A model generated the notes under the pieces. The model was not told the DNA's origin, did no database searches, and saw nothing but the letters and a program-made list of their open reading frames with translations. Below are positions 43,101-54,703 of a DNA stretch of 64,000 nt, piece after piece. Source of the stretch: Phytopythium helicoides (taxonomy: Eukaryota > Oomycota > Peronosporomycetes > Pythiales > Pythiaceae); assembly GCA_024867545.1 (NCBI GenBank), contig JANFNE010000002.1, positions 62,001 to 126,000 on the forward strand, given 5' to 3'. Position 1 is the stretch's first letter; each line of letters begins with the position of its first letter. Made by a program: the position numbers and the translations under genes.

Positions 43101-46100
43101 GCGGGGTTTTGTGACTGTCCAAGAATCTCCAGCTGTTGCAATAGAACATGATTTCAACATCCGAATACCAGCAACAACATGAACACCAGAAACCACGTAC
43201 CAGGTCCTCGTCTCCAATAAAATAGAATCGAGGCATTCGAGAGCGCTTTTCCTCAAGGAAGTCGGCGAGTGCTTTTTGGCACCGTTCAAGCTGGTCAACC
43301 ATCGTTGCGAGGCGGTCTAACAGCTGAGGGAAGAGCATGTCATCAGTAAGATTGAAGAGCTTCGGATCTCGCTCGATTGATCCCATGATCGTAGTGAACT
43401 CTTCGTCGACCTTGCGAAAGCGGGGTTGCTCAGCTGGCAGTGCTCCCTTGGCGAAGATAGGAGCAAGGAATACCCATTTTCGCTGGATCGTGTTTAGTTG
43501 CGACAGCGCTTGATCAAGAAGCGTCATCTTTGTTTCATACTGAATAGCCTCACCCTCGAATGGTTTAAAGAATTGAGACTCTTTGAGGGATGCAAGGAGC
43601 GACTGGTTATCACCCAGTGCCAGAGTCAAGTCCTTCCAGTCTTTAATAATCGGTACTTTAGGTCTCCCTGAGTTTGCACCGCTTGTATCCTCATCGGGCA
43701 TTAGAAGAGACAACTCCGCTGTTTCCGTCCATGCGCGTAGTTCTTGAAGTGCCTCGCGAATCGTTACCTCTCCTTGTGCTCGTGCATGTAGGATCTTCAC
43801 AAATTGCAGCGTTGCGGGTTGTTCTAGAATCGGGAAGGCATCTAGGAAGTTGCCAACAGTCAGATTCTGTTTGTCCACAGTACGAGGAAAGCCGAGCTTG
43901 CGAAAGAGCTGGGTCCAGTGATCGTCTTTGAATGGCTCCCCACGACACAGCTTGAATGCAGGCATTGCACGTTTCACACTGCTATTGAATTCGCTGATAC
44001 GTAGTGCGACCGCACTGCGTTCCGTGCCTCCACTTCCACTTGGATTCTTGTCGTTGCCTGAATCACTGTTGCGCCTAGGACTTGAGGGTGGTTGGGAAGG
44101 CGCCGGAGCTGGGAGTTGCTTGGTCTGCTCAAACCACTTTTGAGCACAATCCTGGAGGGCAAATATGTTCGCACAGCAATAAGTAATCCAGTCCGTGGTA
44201 GCGATAGCCTTAATCTCTTCCTGAAACTGCTGATAGGCTTGCCAACTCTGATCCAACTTTGTAACGTCAGCCGCAAGAGCTGTCAATCCATTGAATGCAG
44301 GTTCATCAAGCCCGAAGGCGGCGCAGTTAGCAGCGAGTGCGATGCTGCGGGTCTCAATTTCTGTAAGCTTGGCACGCCAGTCAGCCATAGCAACGTAGAT
44401 TTTAGCGATAGCTTCGTCTTCCCATGAGCTGACTTCGACCGGCCGAAGGACAGCCCATCGCTGCCGAACACGATCGATCTCAAGATTGCACTCAATAACG
44501 TTGGCAGAGATTTCGCCTTTAAGTTGTTCACGTTGCTCTTCAATCATATCGTTGAATGCCTCTAGAGCAATCTCAAAGTTCTCCCATCTAGTTGGCAGCT
44601 GTGCCAGACGCGATTCCACCTCACTAGTGTCTAGAGAAGATGCGGTTGACACGGCAACGGCATTCAGTAGCAGCGCTTTTTTCTTCTCAGCTGCTGAAAG
44701 CTGATTATTTGCAGCTGGGCGGTCGCTATCAATGGATTTCCATTCACGCTGAGCCTCAGCAATTTCTTCAATCGAATGCGGACGGCGATTGAGGCTCTCC
44801 ATAGCGGAGTCAACAAACTCTTCGACAGCCTTGACATGCTTCAAAGTACTTCGCCGCAGTGACATAAGAAGCGCATCTTGAAAGCGTGACAAGAGTTCGT
44901 CGAGTGATCTCTTGAAAGGAATAAGTGATACTAGAATACAATCGACACGCACTGAATCCGGTATTTTGTCGCTATCCTTGCGCTTCGCTCTCACCGTTTT
45001 GAGATTGAGTTCCCAATCAGCACATTCGTGCAACTCAGTGTCAAGTAGGGTATCAAGGGCGTCATCTCCGCTCGCTAAACGAGTGAGCACGGCTCCCCAC
45101 GGCTCATACTCCGACACGAGACCTTCTACACGAGTGAAAAGTTGCTCGCAGGTCGAATATACTCTCACGAGATTGCCTGCATTAGCATCGCACATCGCAG
45201 CGAAAATATCTGGGTTAGCAAACCCGTTAAATTTTGTCGGCCTGGCTACAAACTTCTTCATCGCCTTGTAGTATGTGGTTCGAAGCTCTTCAATTGGTGG
45301 CTTGAGCATGAGGGAAGATGCGGCTGACGATGTAAGAGTCAGAGAGGAGGAGGATGCGCCTGAAGAGGATGAAGGTGCAAGATGTAGCTCTGTACGGATC
45401 TCTTTGATCTCAGGCAGATTCTCGTTGAGCATTTCAAGGCCAAGCTGGTAGCCACTTTCGAGGACTTTGTACACTTGGTGGTCCCAGAAAAGAAACCAAC
45501 GCTTGGTACGTGCGGCATCCTGCTTGCGTGTAGTCAGTGTTACCGCTTTCTTGAGATCATCCCAACGCTCCTTCCAGCGCGATGGATACCGGAGTAAGTC
45601 TACATCAATGAGAGCAACCAGCTCTTCTCCCAGTTTCTCGTGGGCGCGTTTGAGTCTTCGATTTTCAGCAGCTAAGCGATCAGCCGCATCCTGGAGTTGC
45701 TTGACGTACTCATCGCATTCATCCAGGTTTTGCCATGTAACTTCGCGTGAAGCCGACTTGCTCGGACTTTTCCCTCCTGTCTGCTGGGAGCCACCACCGT
45801 TTGGACTTTGAACGACGGCTTCGAAAGCTAAGAGCGCATCCAATAGCATTGGCTTCTGCTCGTCAATGATCTGAGCTTCCATGTTGTTGTAAAAATTTGC
45901 CACCTTTTTTAGCGTCACACCAAAGCGATAGTACTTCTCAGCCTCTTCGGCAACCTTCCTTACCCGCTCAGGCACCCATTCATCAAGTCCCACTGCTGCA
46001 CTGGCAGATGAAGATGCCTCACTGTCTTTTCCTCCTTCTGCGCGATACTGAATATGTAGCTGTCGCTGCTGAGCCGATAGCTCAGACAGCTGGCGCACAT

Positions 46101-48060
46101 CGCGAAGGAGTGTTACAAGAAATTCGCTGTAGTTCACTACAAGTTCACCAGTTCGAGCGTCAATTTGCATGAGTCGCCCACGTAATCGTAGTGCGCGCTC
46201 TCCGTCTTCATCAAGATGGCGTTCAATTACATCTTGCCAGTCACGAACTTTGTCAAGCACAAATCCTTGCACTCGGCCTGCGAGCTGCTCGCAATGGCGA
46301 GAGAGTGAAGCGAACGCCGGCAGATCTCGAAGTGCTCTTCGAGCTAGCGCCTGGAGCTCGCGAAGTCGGATGCCCAAAGTCTGCGCCCAGACGATTGAGT
46401 TCACTTCGGGGCTGAGCGTCTTTCCTACGTGCAAACTACCTTTTCCTGCCGAGATTGACGATGACGATGCTGTCTTCCGGGCTTCAAAATCGCTGTCTAG
46501 TTGGTCTACATGTGTCATTAATTGAGCAAGGAGAGCGTCACGTTCAGCAGAAAGCGTTGACGCCAATGACGGGCGTTCGAGCAGATGAAGGTACCGCTGA
46601 AGAAATCTAACAGCAGCGCCAGGGCGGGCGGTCACTAAGGCAAGTTGATCCCGCAGAACGGCACCTACCTGAGCTTCAACAGGAGCAAGCGCTGCCTCAA
46701 ATGACGCAACGGCGCGTTTCCACAATACCTCCGTATATGGGTTGTAGTAAAGAGGTTGAAGCGATGAAAAAGATGCAAAGCATGCAGTCGCGAGGGATCG
46801 GCGCTTCTCACGTGGTAGCAGCGAGCTAAGCTCTTCAAAAGTTGTGCGCAGTTTCAATATATGTTCGAGGCGCTGAGCAAGACGCTGGACTAGCAGCTGT
46901 GCATACTGGATTGTGTTTCCGTCTCCACTCGATGTGCTGGATGATGAAACAACCCATGGATGCTCCTCGACCGCGGGCCACATTGTCCCTGTCAACGTCT
47001 CGACCGCCGAGCCCCACTTATCGCACAAAGCCACCGATTGCTGGAGAAAGCGAGCGACATCGTGAAGCGGACTCACCCAAAGGTCGAATTCCCTCATGGC
47101 TGAGGCATTATCGAGTACAAACGCGTTCAGTGCGTTGCTTACGAGTGTAAGCAAATGCTCCATGCGAGTCTGCGGGTACTGCTGCTCCCGTGTCGATACA
47201 TCTGCCCGCCATATGTCGTCCAGAGCATTTTGTGCGTCGTCAAGCAACTCGAGCATGTCATCAAAAGTGAGATCCGCCAACCTTACGAAACGAGGAGCGA
47301 TTGTATCAAACGCAACGCCAAACTTACGGGCTCGTTTTGCGTTTCGTGGATCGCTCACCAGCTCTTCCCAGAACCGACACTCATCGGTGATGGTAACGAT
47401 TGACATCAGATTGGCCGTACTGCTTGTAGCATCGCTCGCTTTGCTGCTGGAGTTTGGTTTATTGCTACCCTTGGACCCTTCGCTCTGAAGCAAAACAGCG
47501 CTCGCCAACCCAACATCCAGCTCCTGGAGAGCATCTTTGAGCTTCTGGGATAGCATGCGCGCTGTTGCATCGTCGCGTAGCAACAGTGGTGCGTAGACTT
47601 GATGCACACTTTCGTACAAGCTTTGAACGGGAGCTTGTGCGTGAACAGAAGTAAATTGAATCTGTTTGCGCATGTTGTTAGGTAGAAGTGGCTCGCCTGA
47701 CAGCTTCACAAAAGTTGACCTCGCCAGCACTTCAGCCTGCTGCTCTTGCTGCTCTCCAGAGCCTGCTTCATCGCGATCAATCTCTGTCGAGAGAAATATG
47801 TCACCACCCTCGTCCATGTCTTCGCTCTTGTATCGAGCGGGCTCGTCAGCATTGTTGTCCTTCGCTTCGTCCTCTTTATTCGCTTTTTTCTTGGTATTGC
47901 TGCCTGATCGGCACAGTCGAGCGTGGAGAGCTCGGCACAGTGGATCGTCCAGGAACTTGCTGAGCGCGTCCGCAGTGGTTTTCGAGTCACTAAGACGCGC
48001 TTGCAGCCCCCACAAGCTCGTGAGTACGCCCACGACGTAGTCACGCCGCAAGTCTCCCAT
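34145..48060 (-). CDS. DYNC2H1: cytoplasmic dynein 2 (IFT dynein) heavy chain DYNC2H1
   Basis: Two exons (43201-48060 and 34145-43132) joined by a 68-nt intron encode 4615 residues. The join restores [26 protein letters not shown], a conserved linker block. The AAA1 motif near residue 1860, [20 protein letters not shown], with FNCDEGIDFQSMGR and WGCFDEFNRL, is diagnostic of dynein 2. Other P-loops are AAA2 GPSGSGKST (about 2170), AAA3 GPEGCGKNM (about 2510) and AAA4 GSSGVGRRS (about 2885). The AAA4 site lacks the Walker lysine, as in animal DYNC2H1. Then come the paired coiled coils of the stalk around a microtubule-binding region (SWNSMKKFLGNRGVKDDILNYD) and AAA5-6. Dynein 2 drives retrograde intraflagellar transport. 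The start MGDLRRDYVVGVLTSLWG was chosen because upstream in-frame sequence overlaps the promoter and is unlike the family. The protein is about 300 residues longer than the human one, mainly in the tail. Confidence 0.95.
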
Positions 48061-48277
48061 AGGCCCGGACCAAGACGAACGTCTCCAGTCTTCTCCAACT
48101 GGACAAGCACGGGAATAGCGACCCTTCCAGGTTAAAGTGACGGATACCAACAGGATCCCGAGTGACTCGCCGCGCCACGAAGGGACTCGAAGCCAAGTTG
48201 AAGCTGAATGTCGTTTCGCTATCAAATTGCAGAGGGTAGTTGCGTGCGGCGAGGGGACCATCGTGAGACGTCTTGGA
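48061..48277. promoter_or_regulatory. short bidirectional promoter, DYNC2H1 / DCX-like gene
   Basis: Only 217 bases separate the two divergent start codons, so the promoters must overlap. This arrangement often goes with co-expression. No individual element was identified. Confidence 0.45.
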
Positions 48278-50157
48278 ATGGATGGCCCACTTGCTGAAGA
48301 GCTTGAGGATGTGGCCACGATGTTAGCTTTGCTCTCGGATGGGCTCGAAGGCGCACAAGCATTGGAGGTTGATAGCATTACAGAGCTCGACAGTGTTGAC
48401 AATTCGGAATGCGAAATCCAAGATGGATCCAGTGAGGATCACACAAACCTCGTCGACTCGCTTGAAACTGCGGCTAGAGAGTGTGCTGCGCTTATGGATC
48501 TTCTCGGTGTGGATAGTGATAGGGGCGAGTCACCAAGGTTAGTAGTCGTGCTTATCGCTCAGAGGTTGACGCGGCTTACATCATTTGTTCTAGTGGGTCA
48601 TGCAAGGATGAAGACGAGTGTGAAAGCGATGGCAAGCTCAGCCTTTTCGATGAGGATGTAAATGATTCTCTTAGCGATGCAGAATCAAACCAAATGCTGG
48701 TCTGCGATGCTTTTACAGGTGTTGAGGAATTGCAGTTGCTTGAAGAGCTGAATGAATTTGCCGGAGAGCTTGTGGCGCTATCAAGTGCAATGACAGAACT
48801 AAGTGCTCCATTCGCTTCTGCTGATAACAAAATGGTCCACGAAGTAGTTTCTGAAGAATGTCCTTCACTTTGTGAAGATGAAGATGCCAACCTTGACATT
48901 AGTATCGCTGATGTAGTTGGAGAATGCATTTTACCGAGTCAAAACGCCACTATCGCTGACATTTCCGAGAGCCAGAGCCAAGCGCCGCAGCAAGCTCGCG
49001 AAACCATCTCCAAGGCTAGTACTAGCACCGAGACAATCTCGCAGGCAGTTATGGAGGAAGCGACCCATATACTGTCCAAGGGTAGATCGACTGGAGATGT
49101 CCGACCTAGTCGAGGCTCCGGTGTGTTTGTGTGTCGGGGTCACCGTCGCTCTTTATCTCTTCGCTACCAGCTCCGAAAAAAAGATCCACCAGCACTAAAC
49201 TCGCATTCGGTGAGAGCAAGAAAGAGCTCGAGCTCCGATACACTCACCAACTACTGGAGCGAATTCCAGCACAAAAGCTTTACTCGACATATTTCCCGAC
49301 AGCAACTTGCTCGTCTTCAGGAAAGGCAAGCGCAAGCAGCGCAGCAAAGGCTGGTTGAGGAGAGATATCGAAAAAGCGCAACTTTGCATAAGACTCGAAA
49401 GCACAGAAAGTACAAGGCCGAAGAGCAATCGTTGCCTCGAGCACCCGCTCCTGCTGTGCCTGATCGATCATATCTAGTCCAATTCCAGAGTCGCCAGGAG
49501 GCTCGCTGCTCCAACGATCCCAGTGAAACAGAGCGACAAGAATTTCATAAGGAAGGGGAACGCTTGAGACTCGAAGAATTGAGTCGAGTGCTATGTGCGA
49601 TGTACAAGTTCGGCCATCGTCGCGACAGTCTTGTCTACATGACGTTCTCATCCATGGCTCAACTTCGCGAGCGAATCACATCTCGTCTCGGAGTGTCTCG
49701 CATCGTCAATATTTACCGTGAAAAATGCTCTAGCCCTACAACGCGAGGCGGAGCTGCCTCGAAAATGAGCAAGTCGTATCTTCTCCAACGAATTTCCAGT
49801 TTCGACGAAATTCAAGACGGCGACACCTTGTGCGTAACCCAAGATGCCTATGAGGATATGGCCATATTGTGTGAGTGGATGGTTCAGCGTCGGCAACAGA
49901 CAGCATCAGCTAGTATTGAAACTCCCACGCCGAGCCTGATCAAATCCAACTGCTCCAGTAGGGGTCCAATTCCATCTGTTCCAGGCAACGCCATTCCTGC
50001 ACTTCGACGCATGGTCGAGGGCGATGCCGTTCGTAGCAACCGCCGCGCTGCTCCACCCATCTGGGACGCTAATGGTCGCAGCATTCGAGCTGGAGACGCT
50101 TCCTACAGAGTTGACTGCAGCAGTGTGGCACAGAAGCAAGGTATGAAGAAGCAGTGA
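48278..50157 (+). CDS. acidic protein with possible C-terminal doublecortin-like fold
   Basis: Two exons (48278-48537 and 48594-50157) with a 56-nt intron (GTTAGT to TTCTAG) give 607 residues from MDGPLAEELEDVATML. The first 250 residues are acidic and Ser-rich with helical stretches (GVEELQLLEELNEFAGELVAL). The middle is basic with heptad-like helices (RQQLARLQERQAQAAQQR). The last part, about 440-550, reads MYKFGHRRDSLVYMTFSSM, RERITSRLGVSRIVNIY and then RISSFDEIQDGDTLCVTQD. That order (gene-like strand, helix, KLG-type loop, SLDELEDGD-type motif, VTQD ending) resembles a doublecortin ubiquitin-like domain, which binds microtubules. The match is by pattern only; PB1 or RA folds are alternatives. 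Divergence from the IFT dynein gene fits a flagellar or microtubule role. Confidence 0.7.
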
Positions 50158-50281
50158 TTTGACATCGAAACGCCTTCATTTTCGTAAACCTTGTCGCACC
50201 ACGCAGCAATGAGCCCCTACTTTTCGTCTACATGTAGAGCTGAGCATTTTAGCGAGCCCTGGCGCAAGCTGGCGAGCTGTT

Positions 50282-53200
50282 TTACACGCTATGAACAATG
50301 CCATGCTCGGCATCTTCTTCGTCCTCACGCTTCTCCTCAAACGCGACGCTGCTGCTGTTAATTGGTGACGGAGTTGTCCCGAGCGGCGAGCTGTGGAGCG
50401 GACTCGAGTCACTCGAGAACTCGAACGTCGTCTCCTTCGACCCGTCCTCCTTCGTCTTGACATCAACAGGCATCTTACCCTTCAAGTAGAGATAATCGTT
50501 GTATGCCTGTACAAATTATCAAAGTCAGCTTGAAATCCTCGTACGCTATACACAATCAATAGGCGTACGTTGCGGTACTTTCTGTGGATGATCAAAATCC
50601 CCATCATGAGCAGCAGGACGACGAAGCCCACAACGCAGATGGCCGCATACACAGAGTACAGAGCCTTTGTGTCCAAAACAACGGCTTGCTCCGTGCAAGT
50701 TGACACCGATTGCGCATCCGAGAGTGAAGACCCGCCGTAGCATGCCAGTTTTTTCGCATATGACACAGCCTGCTCACCTCCGGAGCAAGCCGAGCGCAAC
50801 TCATCGAAGTAGTCGTCGTTGCACACCGGGCAAGCATACGCTGTTTTCCAAACCACGCTCCAGTGGCACTTGTCATCGTCAAGAGCGCTCGTCAAAGGAC
50901 GCGTTGTGGTACCTGGGTGGACCCAAAACTCGCACTTTAGTGTCCAGACAAAAGCAGCAACTAGGTTGTGGTATCATACCGCTATTGAGATCGCACTCGA
51001 AGTCGATCGTGGTAGACGCAAGGTCTCCCGTGCTGCAAGGTGAGCCACCAGTGTACAGAACCTTGACACCTGCGCCATTGTCGCGTGGCTGGATCTCCAT
51101 ATGACTTCCAGCACTCGATACACGCCATTGCTTGAAACGCGCACAGTCAGCATTTTAACTACTCATACCGTAATCAAAAGAGACGTCAAGCTTACCGATG
51201 GTGCAGAACACATGACTTCACCGTAGCGCGCTGACTTCTGGAAGAAGTAATTGCCTGCCTGGCGAGGATTTAACATAGTCACGAGGACAATGTACGGCAA
51301 GTGGTTCGCGTCCGTCTCGACAGCTCGCTCGACTATCTGGCCGGAGATGATGTCCTTCCAGTCATCGGCCACCGGGCGGAATAAACCTGCGAAGATGAAG
51401 TTCTGCTTGTCCATCTCGAACGCTTCTGTTCCGTACACAGGCTCCGTACTGAGCAAACTTGTCGAATTGCCGTACACAGTGTCTTCAAATATCCAACTCT
51501 CATTGCCCCACACCAGCGACTCCAACAAGGAAATGTTGTACGTAAGCTGAAGACCTTCGATCACGGAAGTAGACGTCGATGAGGAGGAAGTTGAGGTTGT
51601 CGTCGCATTTAGCGTCAGCGACTGAGGAGCAGCGCACGAAAGGGCCCCAACACTACTAAACGTGTTTGCTCCACACGGAGTACACTCGCTCGAGCCAATT
51701 CCAGAGTACGTATTGGCCGGGCACTTCGTGCATGTTGGCACTCCATTCACGACCTTGACGTACGTTCCAGCACCACAAATTTGGCAGCCATACACAGACG
51801 TTGTTGCGCTGTCATCATCAATGTCTGTGTCAGCGACCACACCTGAACTGACGGCCTCATACCCTGACGGGCAACTTCCACATCCAACGCCTCCACCATC
51901 AGCAGTGCCAACAAAGCCCATGTACGCGATTTTGGCTTGGATGAACTGCGCTGCAGCCTGGCTGGTCGCCCGAAGTACCAGTTGAAGCTGCTTGGTTGTC
52001 GTCCCAGTCACATTCACAGTAACGACTTCACTGAAGGTACCATTCTCCCCTCCATGAAGCAGATGCACAATATTTTCGTCGTCGTCGTCGGCGGCGTCGG
52101 CGTCGGCATCCTCAGTAGAGGTAGACGCTTCCGTAGCAGTTCCCACAGGTGGCTTCGTCGCAACCTTGCTAGATTGGGCTCCAACGTCTTTCATTTCCAG
52201 CTCAAGCCAAGCGCGAACCCCTTCACCTCCAAACGTGGGCACATCAGCAAGTTGGTAAGTCAAGTTGAATTGTCCCGAGCGCTCGAAGGTGACGTTGAAC
52301 GCAAGCGGGTATCGTGTACGATACTGACTCGTGCTGCTGGCTGCACTACTCGCCCGAGGAGCTGAGAAAACGATTCCCTTTTGCGTTAGCTTCCACCCAG
52401 AAGCCTTCGCTGAGGTAACGTCGACAATGTCTGGCCATGAGCTCCACGCATCCGGCATTCCATTGCCATAGGCAAGTGCATTCACAACAACTTGACCTGC
52501 CGGGCACGAACTACACCCATCGTCCCCACCGTCAGCATTCTTTTGTCCTGCTGGGCAAACCTCGCATGTGTTATCATCCATCAGTTGGTACCCTGGAGCG
52601 CATGTGGAACAATCAACGTTGGTCTTCGGCGCTGGAAGCCCAATCGATCCCTCGAGAGTGGTGTCGCAAGTCATCGGATCACTCCAGGAGTACGTCACAT
52701 CACGCTTGCCGTTAATGCAAGGTGAATACTTGGACACGAGATCATCCTCTGAGCACGGGCGCTGCTGAACACAAGATTCAAGCCCAATCGACCCCTTTGG
52801 CGCATACGTGTTCTCAGGGCACGGGTAGCACGTGAAGTCAAGTTCGCTGTCCGATTTTGCGGCAGCATACTGGTTGACATCACAAAACGCACAGAGCGAT
52901 CCTCCTGTCATGGTCATGTCTCCACCGCACGTGTGGCAGTGAAGGTCCGAATACGATGTGCCGACGATCTCGATCACCTTGACAAACGCTTTGTCCTCAC
53001 CCTTATCACCGGCGTAGTCTTTGACGTAGTCCCATGAAAAAGTATGCGCGCCAGCAGGAACGGTGTACGTCTCTTCCTTCCACCCGTCAGACTGCGAGAT
53101 CACCGCAGTCGCGGCATTGTCGTCGATCTGGAAGATCAGGCCGTCATACGGGTCCTCCGCATCCACGCGGTACTGGTACGTGATACTTCCGTCACGCACG

Positions 53201-53917
53201 AGCGTCGCACTCACACGCAGTGTCGAGAAAAGCCGAGTGGCTTCGTAGTTCTCCAGCACGCCCGAGTTCTCTCCCGACGAGACATAGGCCCCGTCGGGCG
53301 ACGCGCTCCAGGCGTTGCAATTGTTCACCCACTCGCCAGAGTACATGTCCTGCGTCACGCAGTCTGTGTGGATCTGTGCAAGGCATCGCCATCGCGTCAA
53401 TCAACCCTTCAGCTCCTCCATCCAGCAACCTGCTCCCACCTCAATCGGCAGCGGAGAGCTCCACGCCCCAGTCCGCTGCGAGAAGAGCTTGCCTCCTCCC
53501 AGCGAGTACTTGCCCGTCGGGCATCGCTCGCAGCCCGACACCGGAACGTCCCCCGAGAAGCTGGCAGCAGCAGTTCAACCCATCACTCAGCCTCGTCCAC
53601 CCCAGCAAGCTCAGCCACCTCCACGCACTTGGCCCCTAGGAAGAATCCGCGGTCGCACGCCACGTCACAGCGCAGTCCACGCACGGGAGCTGCCCACAAG
53701 TCCACAGCGGAGCTGTCAGTCGTCGCCAGCAGCCGCACAATGAATTCCACGCACGCTTGGCGAGCTCCTGGCCCTCGGTCGCGGCCGAGCACGTGCCGCC
53801 GTCGTCCGAGTAGTAGAAGAGCGTGCGCGTGTTGTCCACGCAGTCGCTGAAGCCATAGCGGAAGGTCGCGGCGTCGGCGGCGGCCGCGAGCGCCGCGAGG
53901 ACGGCGGCCACGCGCAT
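50282..53917 (-). CDS. ELAPOR (EIG121)-type single-pass receptor-like glycoprotein
   Basis: MRVAAVLAALAAAADAATF is a signal peptide. Exons 53755-53917, 53629-53689, 53406-53560 and 51196-53363 join in phase and give ELAKPPVRGLRCDVACDRGFFLG, then CERCPTGKYSLGGG, then CVTQDMYSGEW. The ectodomain of about 1000 residues has many Cys-rich GF-like repeats (CPAGQKNADGG, CSSCPAGQ, CTKCPANTYS, CTPCGANTFSS). A C-terminal part after two more introns with Cys pairs (DLNSG, DKCHWSVVWKTAYACPVC) fits the mannose-6-phosphate-receptor-like domain of the family. One membrane helix (YAAICVVGFVVLLLMMGILI) and a cytoplasmic tail (AYNDYLYLKGKMPVD, rich in Ser and Glu) end the protein at VHSV. ELAPOR proteins in animals sit in Golgi and endosomes and affect lysosomal and autophagic traffic. 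Role here is inferred. An Asp-rich insert (EDADADAADDDDE) is unusual. Confidence 0.88.
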
Positions 53918-54110
53918 CGAGGTGTTGGGAGAGGCGAGACAGGCGGAATGAGGTGGTCAAGCTTGAAAGCTTGACGCGGAGGGGGGAGAAGCTTAATGCG
54001 CGGGAGTGACGCGGTTGAAGCGCGAGGCGGTTGAAGTTGGCGTGGTGGCGAGGATTTTTCCTGGAGGTGGGGGTTTGCTGCTAGTTGGGAAGTTGACGAG
54101 GGAAGACGAG

Positions 54111-54590
54111 ATGGATGCTCGACTGCTGGTGGTAGGTGTCATGATGGTAATGAAGGTGGCGAGCTGCGGTGCCCAAGTGGAAGGAGTTTCGACGGCTGCG
54201 GAAGTGGTGAGCGCCAGGGATTTGTTGTTGAAAGCCGTGGATTTGAGCGTGCTTCCAAGTGAGAGCGAAGAGTTTGATCAAGGAGACGCTGGATGGGGCG
54301 ACCCTCCCACTGGAGAGCTGGAAAAAAGACGACGACCGCGGGACGACGATGACAACCAGTCCGATATGGTTGGGCCGCTGGCTATGGTTTCGAATTCGTT
54401 TGGAAGACTGCAGATTCAAAATATGCTGCGTGGGTTGCTCGACCTGCATCAACTCAACCCAATGAACACGGAAAGCACCCTGAAGGCGGTCATTAGTGCG
54501 ATGAATGCGTCTCCAAGTCCGGAATTCGTCGATGAATCGACGCCAACTGGGCCATTCAAGGTTCAAGCGTGCAAGTGCAACGAGAAGTAG
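54111..54590 (+). CDS. small putatively secreted protein, unknown
   Basis: A single exon of 159 codons starts MDARLLVVGVMMVMKVASCGA, a good signal peptide; in-frame sequence extends upstream to 54006 but begins without an ATG and would hide the signal. The mature part is acidic then basic (ELEKRRRPRDDDDNQSD), followed by a predicted helical segment (FGRLQIQNMLRGLLDLHQL and STLKAVISAMNASPSPEF), and ends CKCNEK. There is one NAS glycosylation site. No RxLR, LFLAK or other effector motif is in the expected place. It may be a cell-surface or secreted oomycete protein of unknown role. It diverges from the ELAPOR gene with 193 bases between starts. Confidence 0.6.
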   Translation: MDARLLVVGVMMVMKVASCGAQVEGVSTAAEVVSARDLLLKAVDLSVLPSESEEFDQGDAGWGDPPTGELEKRRRPRDDDDNQSDMVGPLAMVSNSFGRLQIQNMLRGLLDLHQLNPMNTESTLKAVISAMNASPSPEFVDESTPTGPFKVQACKCNEK

Positions 54591-54703
54591 ACTCGAGTGT
54601 CTACGAGCACAAGGTGACAACGTGACAAGCTCTGACTAGCTGGTGATCACAGTCTTGAGGTTTATATTTCTTTTCATATGGGAACGAGCTACTTCTTCGC
54701 CCT

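Noticed and set aside
43096..43200. DYNC2H1 appears as two separate overlapping frames, as if the gene were split
   Set aside because: A 68-nt GT-AG intron joins them in phase and restores a conserved block, so it is one gene.
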